Assembly (NCBI GenBank): GCA_030407005.1
Contig: JAUDYN010000005.1
Span: 2,852,001-2,916,000 of the forward strand
Reading direction: 5' to 3'
From: Desarmillaria ectypa
Lineage: Eukaryota; Basidiomycota; Agaricomycetes; Agaricales; Physalacriaceae
Length of the DNA stretch: 64,000 nt
The notes below the pieces were generated by a model. That model searched no databases. It was not told the origin of the DNA and saw only the letters and a program-made list of their open reading frames with translations. How positions within the stretch are numbered: the stretch's first letter is position 1; each line of letters opens with the position of its first letter. The position numbers were made by a program, and so were the translations under genes. Below are positions 45,276-58,239 of the stretch, one piece after another.

Positions 45276-46645
45276 CTATGCATAGTCGTACTGCTTAAGG
45301 ACAGCATCCGTCGTCGCCAGCAAATCCTTCGCCAGGTCCTCTCTCTGTGCATGCTCGCTTGCCTCCTCTATCACTCCAAATGGAACAAGATACGCTCCGG
45401 CATACTTGCTGCGGTCTTCAGCAATGACTCGCGACGCTGCTGCCCATGCAGGCGTGTACCCTCCATCAAATGGGCTGATGAAGAATAGCGAAAAGACCCA
45501 GTTTATAATCGTTCCAAACATTAGAGACTTGAAGAGTTTGACGTTACCCTCTGGAGGGCGTCAGACAGAGTATCCGGAGAAGAAAAGGAAACGGCGCACC
45601 GGACATGACATTTCCTGGGTGGATCGCCATCGCAAGGATGGGGATATTGGCACGGTCGAACGACCGCTGAAGCTCTTTTGTCCAGAGAACATTTGCCAGC
45701 TTCGTATATCCTATGAATACATTGGTTATTATACGGGCTCAGAGGCAATCTGCGACGCACCGTACAGATTCGTCTTGGGTTTCCATGTATCGGCAAAATC
45801 AGAGTTGAAGGCCTCCAGACTGTCGTATCGAGGATTTGGTACCCATCGATGGGCGACGGAGGACACCTGGATTCAAGTCAGCTCAGGCAATTTTCTTCGG
45901 ATGGTGCGTGCCCACGTTTACAATACGCACGTCAGACCCAGGCTGACGTGCTGTGGATTCTAGAAGCGGTAAAAGTGTCTTTGTGAACAAGTATGGACTC
46001 ATATGGCTGGATAAAGAACTGTAAGATTCCCCTTCAACGACACAGACAGAGAAACTGACTTAATAACCATGCTATCCGACAGGCCTGTTCATAGCAAGTT
46101 TGGACACGATAATTGCTTCTACATCAAGCGACGTACCATCTGCAGTTTGAGCGTATGGACCCAAAATTCTGCAACTCTGGTTAGTTCCACCATTCAAGAT
46201 ATCAGCACTAGCATACTTTGCCGCATTGTTGACTGGAAATAAGACAGGTTAAATGTATTTCCCCTGATATTGGATATGACAACGCACTGAGAATATCAAG
46301 CCGGCTTTCCCTTTCCAAAAGCCATTTCGCAGACTCCTTCGCTTTTCTGGGATCACTCAAATCAAAGGGTAGCCATACGACCTTGCTGGTTTCAAGCCCT
46401 TCTGTCTTGAGGCGGGCAATAGCGCTATTAAACTTGTCTTCTGTTCTGGCTCCAAGATATGTCTTGGCTCCGCAACGAGCGATGTGAAAAAGGATGTATA
46501 AGCCGATTCCTGAGCTGAATAAATCGTTGGTCAGCTAAGCAAGGATGTTCCCAACGTGTACGCACTTTGCACCGGTGACGACAGCTACTTTTCCGGTGAG
46601 GTCGAGGAGGGAGTTCTCATCCCCAATACGCGAAGATGAACCCAT
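45276..46645 (-). CDS. Short-chain dehydrogenase/reductase (SDR1)
   Basis: Nine exons on the minus strand (46645-46566, 46514-46288, 46232-46217, 46168-46137, 46084-46060, 46006-45916, 45866-45761, 45710-45600, 45550-45276) give 320 residues. Classical SDR landmarks are TGANSGIGL (cofactor), FDLSDPRKAKES, DILINNAAK (NNAG-like), IVNVSSVAH (catalytic Ser) and YGYTKLANV (catalytic YxxxK), then IHPGNVM. It resembles the retinol-dehydrogenase/WW-oxidoreductase-like SDRs that accompany fungal polyketide genes. Three exons are very small (16, 32 and 25 bp), which is why no frame longer than about 90 codons is visible unspliced. The cofactor is likely NADP(H), as usual for this group. It is convergent with nothing and runs parallel to SDR2 and the NmrA-like gene. 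Confidence 0.88.
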
Positions 46646-47580
46646 GATGTAAGAGACTTGGAGGCGGAGTGTTCAAAGACTGATTATTACAATTAACAGG
46701 AAATACTTATTTTCAATCTTATCGGTCCGACGAATTCGCAACGTGTTTATACGTACCATGAATGTATTGCTGTACCTTTACCTGCCCCGAGTACAGACAC
46801 TTGATCGGAGGAATGTATCGTCGCAACTCCTCCTTTGGGAAGAAAATCAAAAATTGTTCCTGAATACAAGTCAAACCGGACGCCGCTGTATCAGTGATCC
46901 GACAAGTACTGACTTTGAGATTATGGTACCGATAGCGGTGTGTCAAGTATAATCTCCATCCTTGCTAATAATAAAAAAGCGAGAATGATCAATGTCAGGA
47001 TTTTATTGCTTATGGACGTTACACATATTCGATGACGTCACCCTCTGGTACTCTTTTTCTTCCGCATGTTCGCACGAATTCATCAGCCTCCTGGAGTCCG
47101 GTGCTTAGTTGACATGGTGCTCTCTTATTGCGATACTTGACTGGAATGGCTGTGGAATTGAGGCTTGAGTCCGACAACCTCAAATTGATACTTTCTCGAT
47201 TTTCGCCTCGTCGCTAGCAAATACCAAGGTGACACGCACCGTTGCGTACTGTTACCACTTGGAAAAATTTTGTCTCACGGCGATGAGCGCGCAATGATTA
47301 GAGTAATCCCCGTCTATATTGATCAGTGTTGATCAGATATCATCGGGTTTATCGAGTTAAGACCTGGTCCCGCGGAACCAAAATCAAGACCGGGAATTAA
47401 CTGAACTCAGCTTCGCTTCTCCAAGCTCATTGCATTGAAGACTGTAGTGTTGGTTGAACAGCTTACATCGCATAGCCGCCGACATAATGCAATACGAACA
47501 AAAAATATCATGATGATTCTTGGAGGCGTAAATGAAGGAATGATGAATACACTAACGTGGGAACCCAGATCTTAAGAGTC
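46646..47580. other. Intergenic between SDR1 and SDR2
   Basis: No gene recognised in about 0.9 kb; short frames only. Confidence 0.4.
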
Positions 47581-48955
47581 TCAATAGTCCTTGCACTGAG
47601 TTTCCAACCATTCCCAGAGCTTCTTCCCCACCGCTTGGTCTGCTGTCTCTTTACGGGCTTTGCCTAACCTAGCCCACGGAATCATGAACTAGTACAGATG
47701 ACGGTCAGCGTATTCTCTAACACCAAGGTTAGGACAAGCCTTACTTCACCGTTCAATTTTCCTGCCTCGGGAGAAGTTCCAGCCCATAGTTGAGTCAGAG
47801 CACCCATATGAGCTGGGAAGAGAAATATGTCTTGCATCTTGTTCGCGAAGGGGGAGAGATGGCGCTGTAAGTCCGTCCGGATGCTGCCTGTTGAAAGATA
47901 AATATAGATTGGAGATAGATGGCTGATGACCGATGGTGCAGCCGCTCACCTGGATTGAGAGAGTGGGAAATTATGTTTTGCTCCCCGTACCGTCTTGCCA
48001 ACTCAACAGCGAAGACGACATTAGCCTAGGACGTTCTGATGGTCAGCTTCTGCAGGTCTCTATGCACACTGCATAATGTGCAACTCACGTGCTTGCTTTG
48101 GACGTATAGATCACCAGAAGCCTTCTTGCTGCGTGCGGGACTGTCGACCCAGATGTTGAAGTCAAGCGTACCCATATAATTGGCCGACGACGACGTTGTG
48201 ATCACTCGTGCTTTGTCCGAAGGCGTGGCGGCAGCGATAAGCGCGGGCAAGAGCAGTTCAGTGAAATGGAAATGACCTGCGTCGGATGTTGAGCTTCAAC
48301 GGATTAGTGAACATGTCGAGGGGCGTACCGATGACGTTCGTGCCAAATTGGAGGTCATACCCTTGTTTGGTGAGCATATCCATTGGCGCCAACATAACGC
48401 CACTATAGAGGGGCTGGGTTAGCCTGTTGTCTGTGTGAAAAGAAGCGCTGAACGCACGCATTGTTGAATAGTATATGAAGTTGTTTCTCCTTTCTACGAG
48501 GATGAGTAAATGAGATTTCCCAAGAGTGAAAGATCTACGTACGAGAGAAACTCTTCTGCCGCACGACGAACGCTGACCAGATCCGCGAGATCCAGGGACA
48601 GGAATATAGCTTCAGCTCCGGTATCTTCCTTCAGTTTTGTGATAGCTTCCTTTGCCTTTTCCTCACTTCGCGCAGCCAGATAGACCTTTGCACCGTGCAT
48701 AAGTAGTGCCTATACACGAGTAACTAAGGTGCTACCATGCCAGAAAGGATGAAGCCACGCACTTTTACTGTTTCTCTCCCGCATCCCGTGTTACCGCCTA
48801 TTGAAAAGAATTTTTTGGGTGAGGTGCGCTGTTTATGGCGGAAATGCTTTACCTGTGACAATAACTACTTTTCCCGTTAAATCCGGAATATCATTCACGG
48901 ACCATTTGGGCTTTGGGGGAAACATTTGAGAGATTAAAGACCACGCGTTGCCCAT
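47581..48955 (-). CDS. Short-chain dehydrogenase/reductase (SDR2), paralogue of SDR3
   Basis: Nine exons on the minus strand (48955-48853, 48797-48763, 48709-48543, 48493-48458, 48402-48329, 48276-48089, 48025-47950, 47887-47745, 47688-47581) encode 309 residues. [20 protein letters not shown] opens the protein, then [13 protein letters not shown] (cofactor loop), [58 protein letters not shown], the catalytic YVQSKH (YxxxK), [15 protein letters not shown] and [14 protein letters not shown]. The family is the fungal WW-oxidoreductase/RDH-like SDR, with one hydrophobic helix at the N-terminus probably anchoring it to membranes. Exon number and every exon length after the first are the same as in SDR3 at 60.5 kb, 11.5 kb away in the opposite direction on the far side of the PKS and methyltransferase genes. 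Confidence 0.93.
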
Positions 48956-49978
48956 GACTGATTTCGATGCTGTAGAAAGTAAGTGGGAGTGGTGGTGGTT
49001 GGTATCCAAAGGTGCCAAGCCCACATTCTGCCCTCCTGATCACATACGGTAACGTTCACACTGCGTAATGGTTTGGATCAAAGGGGACGTCGGGCATTTT
49101 CTGCCGGCGGCTATTTCGGCGCATCGAGCCGGCTCAGCTCAGATCGACAAGCGTTAATCTTTCCTAGGCAGCGTTATCCCCGTCGGGGACGAAAATATGG
49201 TCTACCTGGATGGAACAAGTACTCTGCAAGTTTATCACTTCAACTCCGGTCCAGGAAACAGCAATTGAGAATCCGTATCTGCTCCGGATAGCTTTCGAGT
49301 CGTAGCTGTTTAGATCGAATCGAAACGGTTCCCAATTTCATACGCACCTGAGGCTGCCGTTAGATTCCAAACGGATATGTGGCACGGTGAATGATGGTGG
49401 AGATTTCAAGTGGGTTAGTTCAGCTCACCAAGATTTTTTCTGAAGGTTCTGAGTGCCACAACACCCTGTAAACGTTCTCGGTGTGCATCAGCATTGGGAC
49501 TTGCTTTCATTGCCCTTGTGTCTGTAGACTTCTATGATAATGACAAAAAATAAAATGTCGGACGACTCGGTTGGGCGCCGAGGCATATGGAGACTCCTTG
49601 ACCGATCTTTACCAGAGAATGTTTGAACCTGCAACATCTGCTCGAAAGAACCGAAACCCTTGACAAAACAGTTCCTTGGATAAAAGTTATCGAAATTATG
49701 ACGAACGGAAGCTGATGTTGGCGTAGTTGCCTTATTTGGGATTGTAACCGAGCAAAACTTTTAAGCCCCAAGGGGAACCGGAGTGCGCACAGTTTATCCT
49801 ATGTCGCGGCGCTGCCCGTACCCCTGGATGGTTGTATCTCGTTGTATCTCGATTTCAAAGCATCCATGAACCGCGTGACATTAATCCTGCAAGGCCGGAG
49901 GATGGCACAGATATACCATGCAAGAAATGAGGAAGAGATCTCTGCTCTCGCCAGGTTCTTACTGGACCTATATCCATA
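48956..49978. promoter_or_regulatory. Divergent promoter region of SDR2 and the PKS
   Basis: About 1 kb separates the two divergent start codons. No coding frame of note is present. A shared regulatory region is likely from geometry; I can name no specific operator, although CGG triplets (possible Zn2Cys6 half-sites) occur near 49105-49140. Confidence 0.4.
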
Positions 49979-52900
49979 ATGTCGCCTTCTCTTGTGGTTC
50001 CTGTGTTTGCCGGACACGGTACCACCGCGATCAACTCGATATCACTTCGTGAACGCGCCGCTGCAGACGCTTTGTCGCCGTCAGGCGCCTTGCTCCTCGA
50101 CGCTTGCCACTACGCCTTCAACGTCGAGCTGTCGACACTTTCCCCCTCAGAAGCTTCGGTCGTGGGCATCAATCCTGACCATTTCACGGACCCGAAATCT
50201 CTCATTTTACTCCCCAGTCATGAGCAATATCTCACCAATTCCGTCGTCACTGCAGCCACCCTGTTCTTGGTACAGACATTACGGTACCTTGCTTCTGTGC
50301 AAGCTTCCTCGTCGATAGCATTTGCCTCATCGTTGCGGAAGAACAATGAACACGGCCTTGGAATTGTAGGTTTTTCGTCAGGTATCCTACCAGCATGTGT
50401 TGTTGGCTCGTCAGAAACCGCTCTCGAATTCATTTCCAATGCCGTGGAGACATTCCGTCTTGCCTTTTGGATTGGAGTCCGCCTCCAGATACACAAAGCG
50501 TCCGTTCAGACGCCTGAGCCTCTTGGGGAGTCGCCTCTACCGTGGAGCCTGGCGTTCTTGGGCATGAGCCCTGTTGCAGCTGAAGGCGCCATCCAGAGTT
50601 TTCTCAAGTCGGTAAGCTGTCATGCTACTCCTTTCATGCACAACATTCTCATTGTCCCTAGTTTGAAGGTACACCAGAGCTCCGCGTCACATCAGTTATG
50701 AGCGAGACTTCAGTCACCATCTCAGGCCGTCCCGACATCCTCGCTACCTTTGCGGCCCAGCTCCCTCCTTCCGGGCCAGTGCACAAGACAACTGTAGACG
50801 CACTGTATCATTCTTCCTCGCACCGCGGCGGAGTGCAGAGTCAGGTTCTCGCCGATGTAATACGCCGCAACATTCGTTTCCCAACGCATACAAACATCAA
50901 GTTTCCAGTTCGTTCGACATATTCAGGTGAACTCCTTAGCAAGGGTTCCGAGGGATCAGCGTCTTTTGTTGAGCAGGTCGTCGACATGATCCTCACACAA
51001 CCCGTCAACTGGGACAAGGTCACTGACTCTCTTGTCCGTGCGGTGCCCGAAGGGAGCGTCGTCCATCTCCTCAACTTTGGACCTGGTGCTGGTTTAACGA
51101 AGGGTATAGAGCGCTACTTTCCGTCGGATAATGTTTCCTCGACTGATCTATCGAGTGAACCTGCCCATCAGGCCACATCTCAGACACCGTCATCTGTACA
51201 GGAGCCCATCGCCATTTGCGGAATGTCCGTCAATATGCCAGGAGCTCCGAGCGTTGCAAAGCTTTGGGAAGTTCTGGAGAAAGGCATCAACACTGTATCT
51301 GAGGTAATTTCTTCGATATCATTTATTCAATCCATTCTGACGTCCTAACCACCTGCTACATAGGTTCCTGAACATCGGTTCAAAGTGTCAGACTACAATG
51401 ATCCGAAGAAGAAAGGCCGTACCATGGGTGCTCATACAGGGAATTTCATAGACGAGCCGGACGCATTCGATAACAAATTCTTCAATATCTCACCGCGCGA
51501 AGCTCGAAGCATGGACCCGCAGCAGCGCGTTCTCCTCCATACGGCTTATGAGGCCCTAGAGGACGCGGGATATGTACCGAACTCCGCCCTGACAAATAAC
51601 CCGGAGACGTTTGGCTGTTACGTCGGCGTTGCCACGAATGATTATGTCCAGAATCTGAGAAACGACATTGATGTTTATTATAGCACCGGTAAGCAAATAC
51701 GTTTACTCAGATTGATGGCTTCTGAACCGGCAATAGGAACCTTACGAGCCTTCCTAAGTGGCCGTATTTCATATGCCCTGCAGTTCAGTGGTCCTTCGAT
51801 CGTTGTTGACACAGCATGTTCTTCATCTCTGGTGGCTGTATATCAGGCATGTCGTGCTCTTATGAACCGCGATTGTAATGCTGCTGTTGCTGGTGGTGTC
51901 AATGTCATCAGCAGCCCGGACGTGAGTCCTATTATATCAACACAAAAACCAAAATTCTCATCTTCTCACAGATGTTCCTTGGCTTGGATCGAGGCCACTT
52001 TTTAAGTCCAACCGGACAGTGCAAGGCCTTCGACGCCTCTGCTGATGGCTATTCTCGCTCAGAGGGTTGTGGAATATTCGTCTTAAAACGCCTCTCGGAC
52101 GCGATCGCCGAAAATGATCAGATTCTCGGTGTCATCCGTGGAGTTGAAGTTAACCAATCTGGTAATGCGTACTCTATCACCCGCCCTCATGCTCCTACGC
52201 AAGAAACCCTCTTTACGCAGGCTCTCGAACGGACAGGTCTAGATGCTTCTCGTATCAGTGTTGTGGAAGCCCATGGCACCGGAACACAAGCTGGTGATCC
52301 CATCGAGCTAGAGAGCATACGCGCTATATTCGCCAAGCACCGAAAAGCGAATAACCCTCTCCATATAACCTCCGTGAAGGCTAATATCGGTCATTTGGAG
52401 GCTGCATCGGGTGCAGCGGCTCTGGCAAAGCTGCTCCTTATGCTGCGCCACCGTTCCATCCCTCGGCTTATCTCGTTAAAGAACCTTAATCCACGCATCA
52501 AACCTCTTGAATCAGACAATGTTATCATTAATACGAAGCAAGTCGCCTGGACCGTTCCCGATGAGAGTCTGCCCCGTGTTGCGCTTCTTAACAACTTCGG
52601 GGCTGCTGGTTCGAATGGTGCTCTACTTCTTGAGGAGTATATTCCAAAGTCGTCCGGGAAGGATGCTGAGGTCGCTTCGACTTTCGTTGTCGGTCTGTCT
52701 GCCAAGAATGAGCAAGCACTCGTCGATCTGCGCGCAAGCTATATTGAATATTTACGTAGCCCTGCAAGTGCAGGCGTCACCCTTGCCGATATCGCATATA
52801 CTGCGACGGCTCGCCGGCGTATGTATTCTCACCGGTTTGCAGTCACTGCGAAATCCAAGGAGGAGTTGGCCCACAAGCTCGAGCTAGCTTCCGGGAAGAC

Positions 52901-55900
52901 CGTCCCAGACAATGCACCAGGGAAGGTCGTATTCGTGTTCTCTGGGCAAGGGGGCCAGTACCTCGGCATGGGATCTGCTCTTTACAAGACATCGGCACTC
53001 TTCAAGAGCGCCATCGATGAGTGTGAGTCTTTCTTGAGGAGAAACAACTTCCCGGGAGTTCTATCTATCATCACTTCGGATGGGGAGTCTAGTGGATTGA
53101 CGCCCGTGGAAGAGTTCGAGGCGAATCAGGCCGCAATTTTTGCACTTGAATATGGACTTGCGAAGCTTTGGATGTCATGGGGCGTTACTCCTACTGCTGT
53201 TGTCGGGCATAGGTCAGTTGCTTTGCTTATTTTCTCCTTGTGGTTGCTGACATCAGTTTTCTCAGTCTGGGGGAATATGCAGCTCATGTTATCGCCGGTG
53301 TTCTCAGTCTTGAAAGCGCACTCACCCTGGTTGCTCATCGAGTTCGTATCATGATGTGTACATGCGAACTTGACACTACGGGAATGATCGCGATCAACCT
53401 TGGGTCTGGAGCAGTCACCGATATTCTTTCCTCATCCCCCGACTTCTCTGGCATATCAATTGCATGCTACAACAGCGCAACTGACTGCGTTGCCTCGGGG
53501 CCGATTGGACAGCTTGACGCTCTTAAAGCCCATCTCGACAAGCACGTCCACTGCAAGAGTGTGCGTCTCAAAGTTCCATTTGGATATCATAGTTCTGCTA
53601 TGCAGCCGCTTCTTGAAGAATTTGGAGCTCTTGCGAAGCGCGTAGCGGTCCACCCTCCGAAACTTCCCGTTATTTCAAATCCCCTCGGCCGAGTGATCCA
53701 TGCAGGAGACAAGTCCGCCTTCAACGCCGAATACTATCTCAGCCACTGTGCTGATCCCGTCCAGTTTGAAAATGGTATCAGTGCACTTACCGATGATGTT
53801 TTATTCACGGATATTGCTGCCTGGATAGAGCTGGGCCCTCACCCTACAACGCTGCCTATGCTCACCGTGCACCCGGGTGTGTCGAAGGAGGCGTTGCTGA
53901 CCGGCTCATTGAAAAAGCGACAAGACGATGCTCTTACGCTTTCGTCTTCTCTTTCCCAGCTTTACACCTCCAACGTCCCTGTTCGATGGAGAGATGTTTT
54001 CGCTGACGTCTCAGTGGCTTGTGTCTCGCTTCCTTCCTACCCATGGCAGAAGAGCAAGTTCTGGGTAGCGTGGAAAGAAGACTCTCTGGCAGTGGCCCCA
54101 TCTACCGAAAACTCTCCCGCTTCCACCAAGGCCTTCAATCCTGTCAACGACTTTGGCATGCTTCAGTCATGGGCACAATTCCCATCCACCACGAACAACC
54201 AGATCGCTATATTTGAAACACCGATATCCCTCCTCAAAACCTCGATTACTGGTCACATTGTAGGCGACGTTCCATTATGCCCAGCTTCCGTTTATCACGA
54301 ATTGGCTCTCGCTGGGATCGAAGCTACCAAAGCACATCTATCCCTACTACTCCAGGGTAACCACAGCGCTCTGTTTAACATCGACTACGTGAAGCCTCTT
54401 GTTTACAGCAAAGACGTAACTCGCGTCATCAAGACAACTATTGCGATGAATACCGATGGCTCTGGCACCTTCACCGTCGAATCATATGCTGATTCGGAAC
54501 CGGAGTCTGTGCATTGCTCAGGACAGTTCCGCCCCTTGCTAATAACAGACACGACGACGAAGTTCAACCGTATGGCTCCTGTCGTTAGTCGGAGGACTGA
54601 GGCTATATGCTCGGGCGAAGATGGCGAAGCCGAGGTATTTACAACCCGAACGGCGTACGAGATCATCTTCACGAGGGTTGTCAGATACTCGAAGGTATAT
54701 CCTGCATTGCTTGCTTTTCAGCCGTCTGTTTAATACATCTCCCAGGAATACCATACGATGAAGAGCGTTACGATCAGCAAGAACGGTATGGAAGGATATG
54801 CCGTTGTCAGGCTTCCCAAGGACCACGACAAGAGCAAGTTTGTTGTTCATCCTGTGTTCATGGATACGATGCTCCACGTAGCCGGTTTCCTTGCAAATAT
54901 GCAAGGTGGTGATAACGACGCCTATATTTGCTCAAAGGTCAAGTCTGTCAAGGCGATCCCAAGTTTGATCAACAATGATGCTACGTACGGTGTGTTCGTC
55001 GTGAATGCTTGGGTGGAATCCGAAGGTATCATGCTGTCGGATGCCATCGCGGTAGACATTACGGGTAGGTCTTTATTTCAGAATAGTTCTCCCCGGTACT
55101 CATAGAGTGGTACTACAGGGCACGGCAAAATTGTAGCGCAGCTCAAGGGCATGTGCTTCAAGAAACTTCGCCTGAACACCCTTCAACGTAGCTTGGCTAT
55201 GCACACCGGTCACGCGACATCACCACGAGCCCAAAAGCGCTCAGTTGCACTTGCTGCTCCGAAGCCCAATATCACAGAGGTTGCACCTGCTCTTGGACCC
55301 CGTTCCTCTCCCGCCAAACCCTCCGTCGACGTCCAGAACACAGTACTTCACATCGTTGGCGACACATGTGGCATCGAAATCTCGGCGCTTGACGTAAACG
55401 CGGATCTAGAGACTTACGGCGTCGATTCCCTCATGTCCATCGAGATCTTGCGCAAGTTTGAAGAGTCTTTCCCTCAAATGCAATTCGATGCTATTATCTT
55501 CAGTACTTGCAACAATATAACAGAACTCGTGCGCGAGATCTCGTCTACGATTGGATCGCAAGCAACCACTGCAGTTCCTTCCCCAGAGACAGCATCCACT
55601 CCAGAACCCACCCTGCAAGGTGATGCATCCCAGGCCGCTGACGTTCGTTCCATCCTGCTGGAGCTCATATCTTCCTTCACTGGCTTTGAAGTATCAGAAC
55701 TTGATCTGAATGCGGATGCGGATACTGCTTACGGCCTGGACAAGTTCCTATTCATCCCCCTCTTCAGCAAACTCCAGACGTTCTTCCCTGATACTACCCT
55801 CGATCCCGCCAAACCTTCTGTCTGCAGCACTATTGGTGAACTCGTGGATGAGGTCACGGCACAGGTCCAAGCAGCGTCATCATCAACCCTTGATTTGGTT

Positions 55901-57134
55901 GATACAAAGCCCATGTTCGTGTCTGTTCTTGGGTTGAACGAGTCGGATATTCAAGACGATACCGAGTTTGAGACCATCGGGCTCGACTCCCTGACTGCTA
56001 TTGAGGCTCTTCACGCTATTCAGACCAAGTACGGCCTCGAGCTCCCGTCCAACCTCTTCGAGTTGCACACTACGGCGAAAGCGGTCAACCAATATATCGC
56101 TTCCAAGCGCCCAGGAAAGTCGTCGAAGCCAGTCGAAGAGACAGCGATGGATCCTGATAAGGAAGAAGATCTTTCTGATCTTACTCCCGAGCAGGTCCAG
56201 TCGGTAGTCCGGGTTCTGCGACTCGACGAGGTGCCTATGTCTGTGCAAAAGTCTCCTAGTAGTGGATCTCCGCTCTTCCTTTTCCATGATGGCAGCGGAG
56301 CGGTAAATTACCTTCGTCGCTTAAGCTCCATTGACCGTGAATTTTGGGGATTTAACAACCCGAGTGAGCTTTCTTTTCTGTGTATTTGTGGCTTTCTTTC
56401 TGATCGTTCGTAATAGATTATGCGACAGGTAAACCATGGGGGTCTGTAGAGACCATGGCGTCTGCTTACGCCGACTATGCTGTGAAAGTCGCTGGTTCTA
56501 GGCCCGTGATATTCGGCGGTAAGTGCTATCCTTCTTGTATCCTGGCTTCCGTTAACGTTGACCGTCTAGGCTGGTCTTTTGGCGGTGTCGTCGGATTTGA
56601 AGCAGCTCGACAACTAATGAGAAGAGGAGTCCCCGTGAAGGGTGTTGTGCTCATTGACTCTCCGTTCCCAGTAGACCATGTCCCCTCATCAAATGAGTTC
56701 ATGGCGGTGACTGCGGGCGCTTTTACGCGTGGTGGGCGTACTCCGATTGGACGGATGATGTGGAAACAACTACAACAAAATGCGCCGTTGTTGAAGACAT
56801 ACGATCCTAGAATTGCTGGCGGGCCGTACCCTCCTTTGGTGTTGCTGCATAACAAGGAGGGGATCCCGCCTGACGCGTTCTTGCCATACCCTGTTCCTCG
56901 GTGGATGTCGGATAAGGGTACCGATCCTTGTCATTTGGCTGATGACTGGTCGGGGCTGGTGGGTGCGCCGATTAAGGTGATCCACCTTCCTGGGACGCAT
57001 TTTACGACCTTTGCTACGCCTCATGTGAGTCTATTTTTTTGATCGCCCCTTGATGTGTACTGAGTTGTTGCTATTAGCTGGGAGCTGTGACCCAGGCGCT
57101 TATTGAAGGATGTGCGTATCTGGATGAACTTTGA
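49979..57134 (+). CDS. Non-reducing iterative polyketide synthase (SAT-KS-AT-PT-ACP-ACP*-ACP-TE)
   Basis: Eleven exons (49979-50611, 50662-51303, 51364-51688, 51737-51921, 51972-53212, 53266-54694, 54746-55064, 55119-56363, 56417-56518, 56570-57024, 57078-57134) encode 2,210 residues. Domains: SAT about 1-380 with GFSSG (Ser133 in place of the usual Cys); KS from about 392 with DTACSSS (Cys561), EAHGTGT and KANIGH; AT about 914-1230 with GHSLG (Ser1009); PT about 1300-1600 with His1339 ([10 protein letters not shown]) and Asp1525; ACP1 GVDSL (Ser1695); a second ACP-like unit with GLDKF (Lys1800, no attachment Ser); ACP3 GLDSL (Ser1882); TE with GWSFGG (Ser2043) and GTHF (His2184). There are no KR, DH, ER or methyltransferase domains, so an unreduced aromatic product is expected. 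The family includes basidiomycete orsellinic acid synthases, which load acetyl-CoA and extend with malonyl-CoA. The divergent SDR2, the O-methyltransferase and SDR3 flank it. No frame damage was found. Confidence 0.96.
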
Positions 57135-58239
57135 GAGTGTGCTGCAACGTCGTAGTAGTTTATTGATAGATACGATACACTTGATAGATTGCCGCTTATA
57201 AGTTAAATAATGTGTTACATAGCCAAAAATGAATTCATCACACCACAAACCAACTTGAAGAAGGTTGAGGGCCCGAATAGACGATAGCGTAAGGAGTAAG
57301 CAGGGTACAACCGTCGTCTTGACCGTCGAATACGCTGAATTGGTTTAATAAAAGTATAGCAGGTAGCATACCTTTTCTTGGAGCAGAATCAGTAGAAGGT
57401 TGTTCATTGTGGGTAAAGTAGCATCAACGCCGGTCACAACGGGTTAAGCATCCATTGTTCATTACCAAGTGCATACATGGGCAGAGGGCTTTGTATCACA
57501 TCGTAAAGTACCATCTCGGAGCGATAGCCAACCAGCCAACGGCGCTTTATGGCCGTGCACTGGAGAAGGCATATCCTTCAAGAAATCCGCCGTGAGCCAC
57601 AAGGAAATAAACTTGGAGATCTGAACATCTCCATATAATTGGGTAATACCGCCTGGATCCGATGTTTTTGATTTTGAGTGTTGGCTAGGCGATCTGAGAC
57701 GGGGTGAGCCAGTCCTATGCCCTCTTTCGAGCGCATATATCCCGGCTGCTTGTATGAGTATGACAGAGTGTCTTTGTGTCGCAAAGTGGGTGCTGCCACG
57801 GTATAGCTTCAAGGCAAGCATAGCGAAGGGCTATCATATAAATTTCAAGTTGTAAACATAATGGACGACGCATGTTCAAAATGGTGGTTGCCATTTTTGG
57901 TTGGTTGCCATCTGGACGCCACACTTGTATTTGGACTCTTCCCTCCAAACTCTTTGACCGTCCCACACGAATTGGAATACAAGTATCTCATTATGGGTTG
58001 ATATTGTTGGATCGGTGAATAACCAAGCTTTACTTCCAATGTCATTCATTGCCGGTTCATGTTGTCCCATTAAAATTTTCTATTGCTAACACCAAATTGT
58101 CAAGGCTACTTACGAGCTGTCAAGGCAATTAGAATTAAAGTCTTAAGGGATGATATGTGTTCAGACTAATGAACCAATTCCCCTTGTTTCTGCTCCCAAA
58201 AAAAGTCGAAACAAAAAAGACTACAGCATGCAATACGTC
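57135..58239. other. Intergenic between converging PKS and O-methyltransferase genes
   Basis: About 1.1 kb between the two stop codons, AT-rich near the PKS end. Open frames here carry no motifs. Terminators of both genes must lie inside, but no distinctive signal stands out. Confidence 0.4.

Noticed and set aside
49979..57042. PKS reading frame appears interrupted by many stops, as if a pseudogene.
   Set aside because: Each break coincides with a short GT-AG intron that restores a conserved motif (for example VVGH/SLGEYAA), and all eleven exons sum to whole codons.
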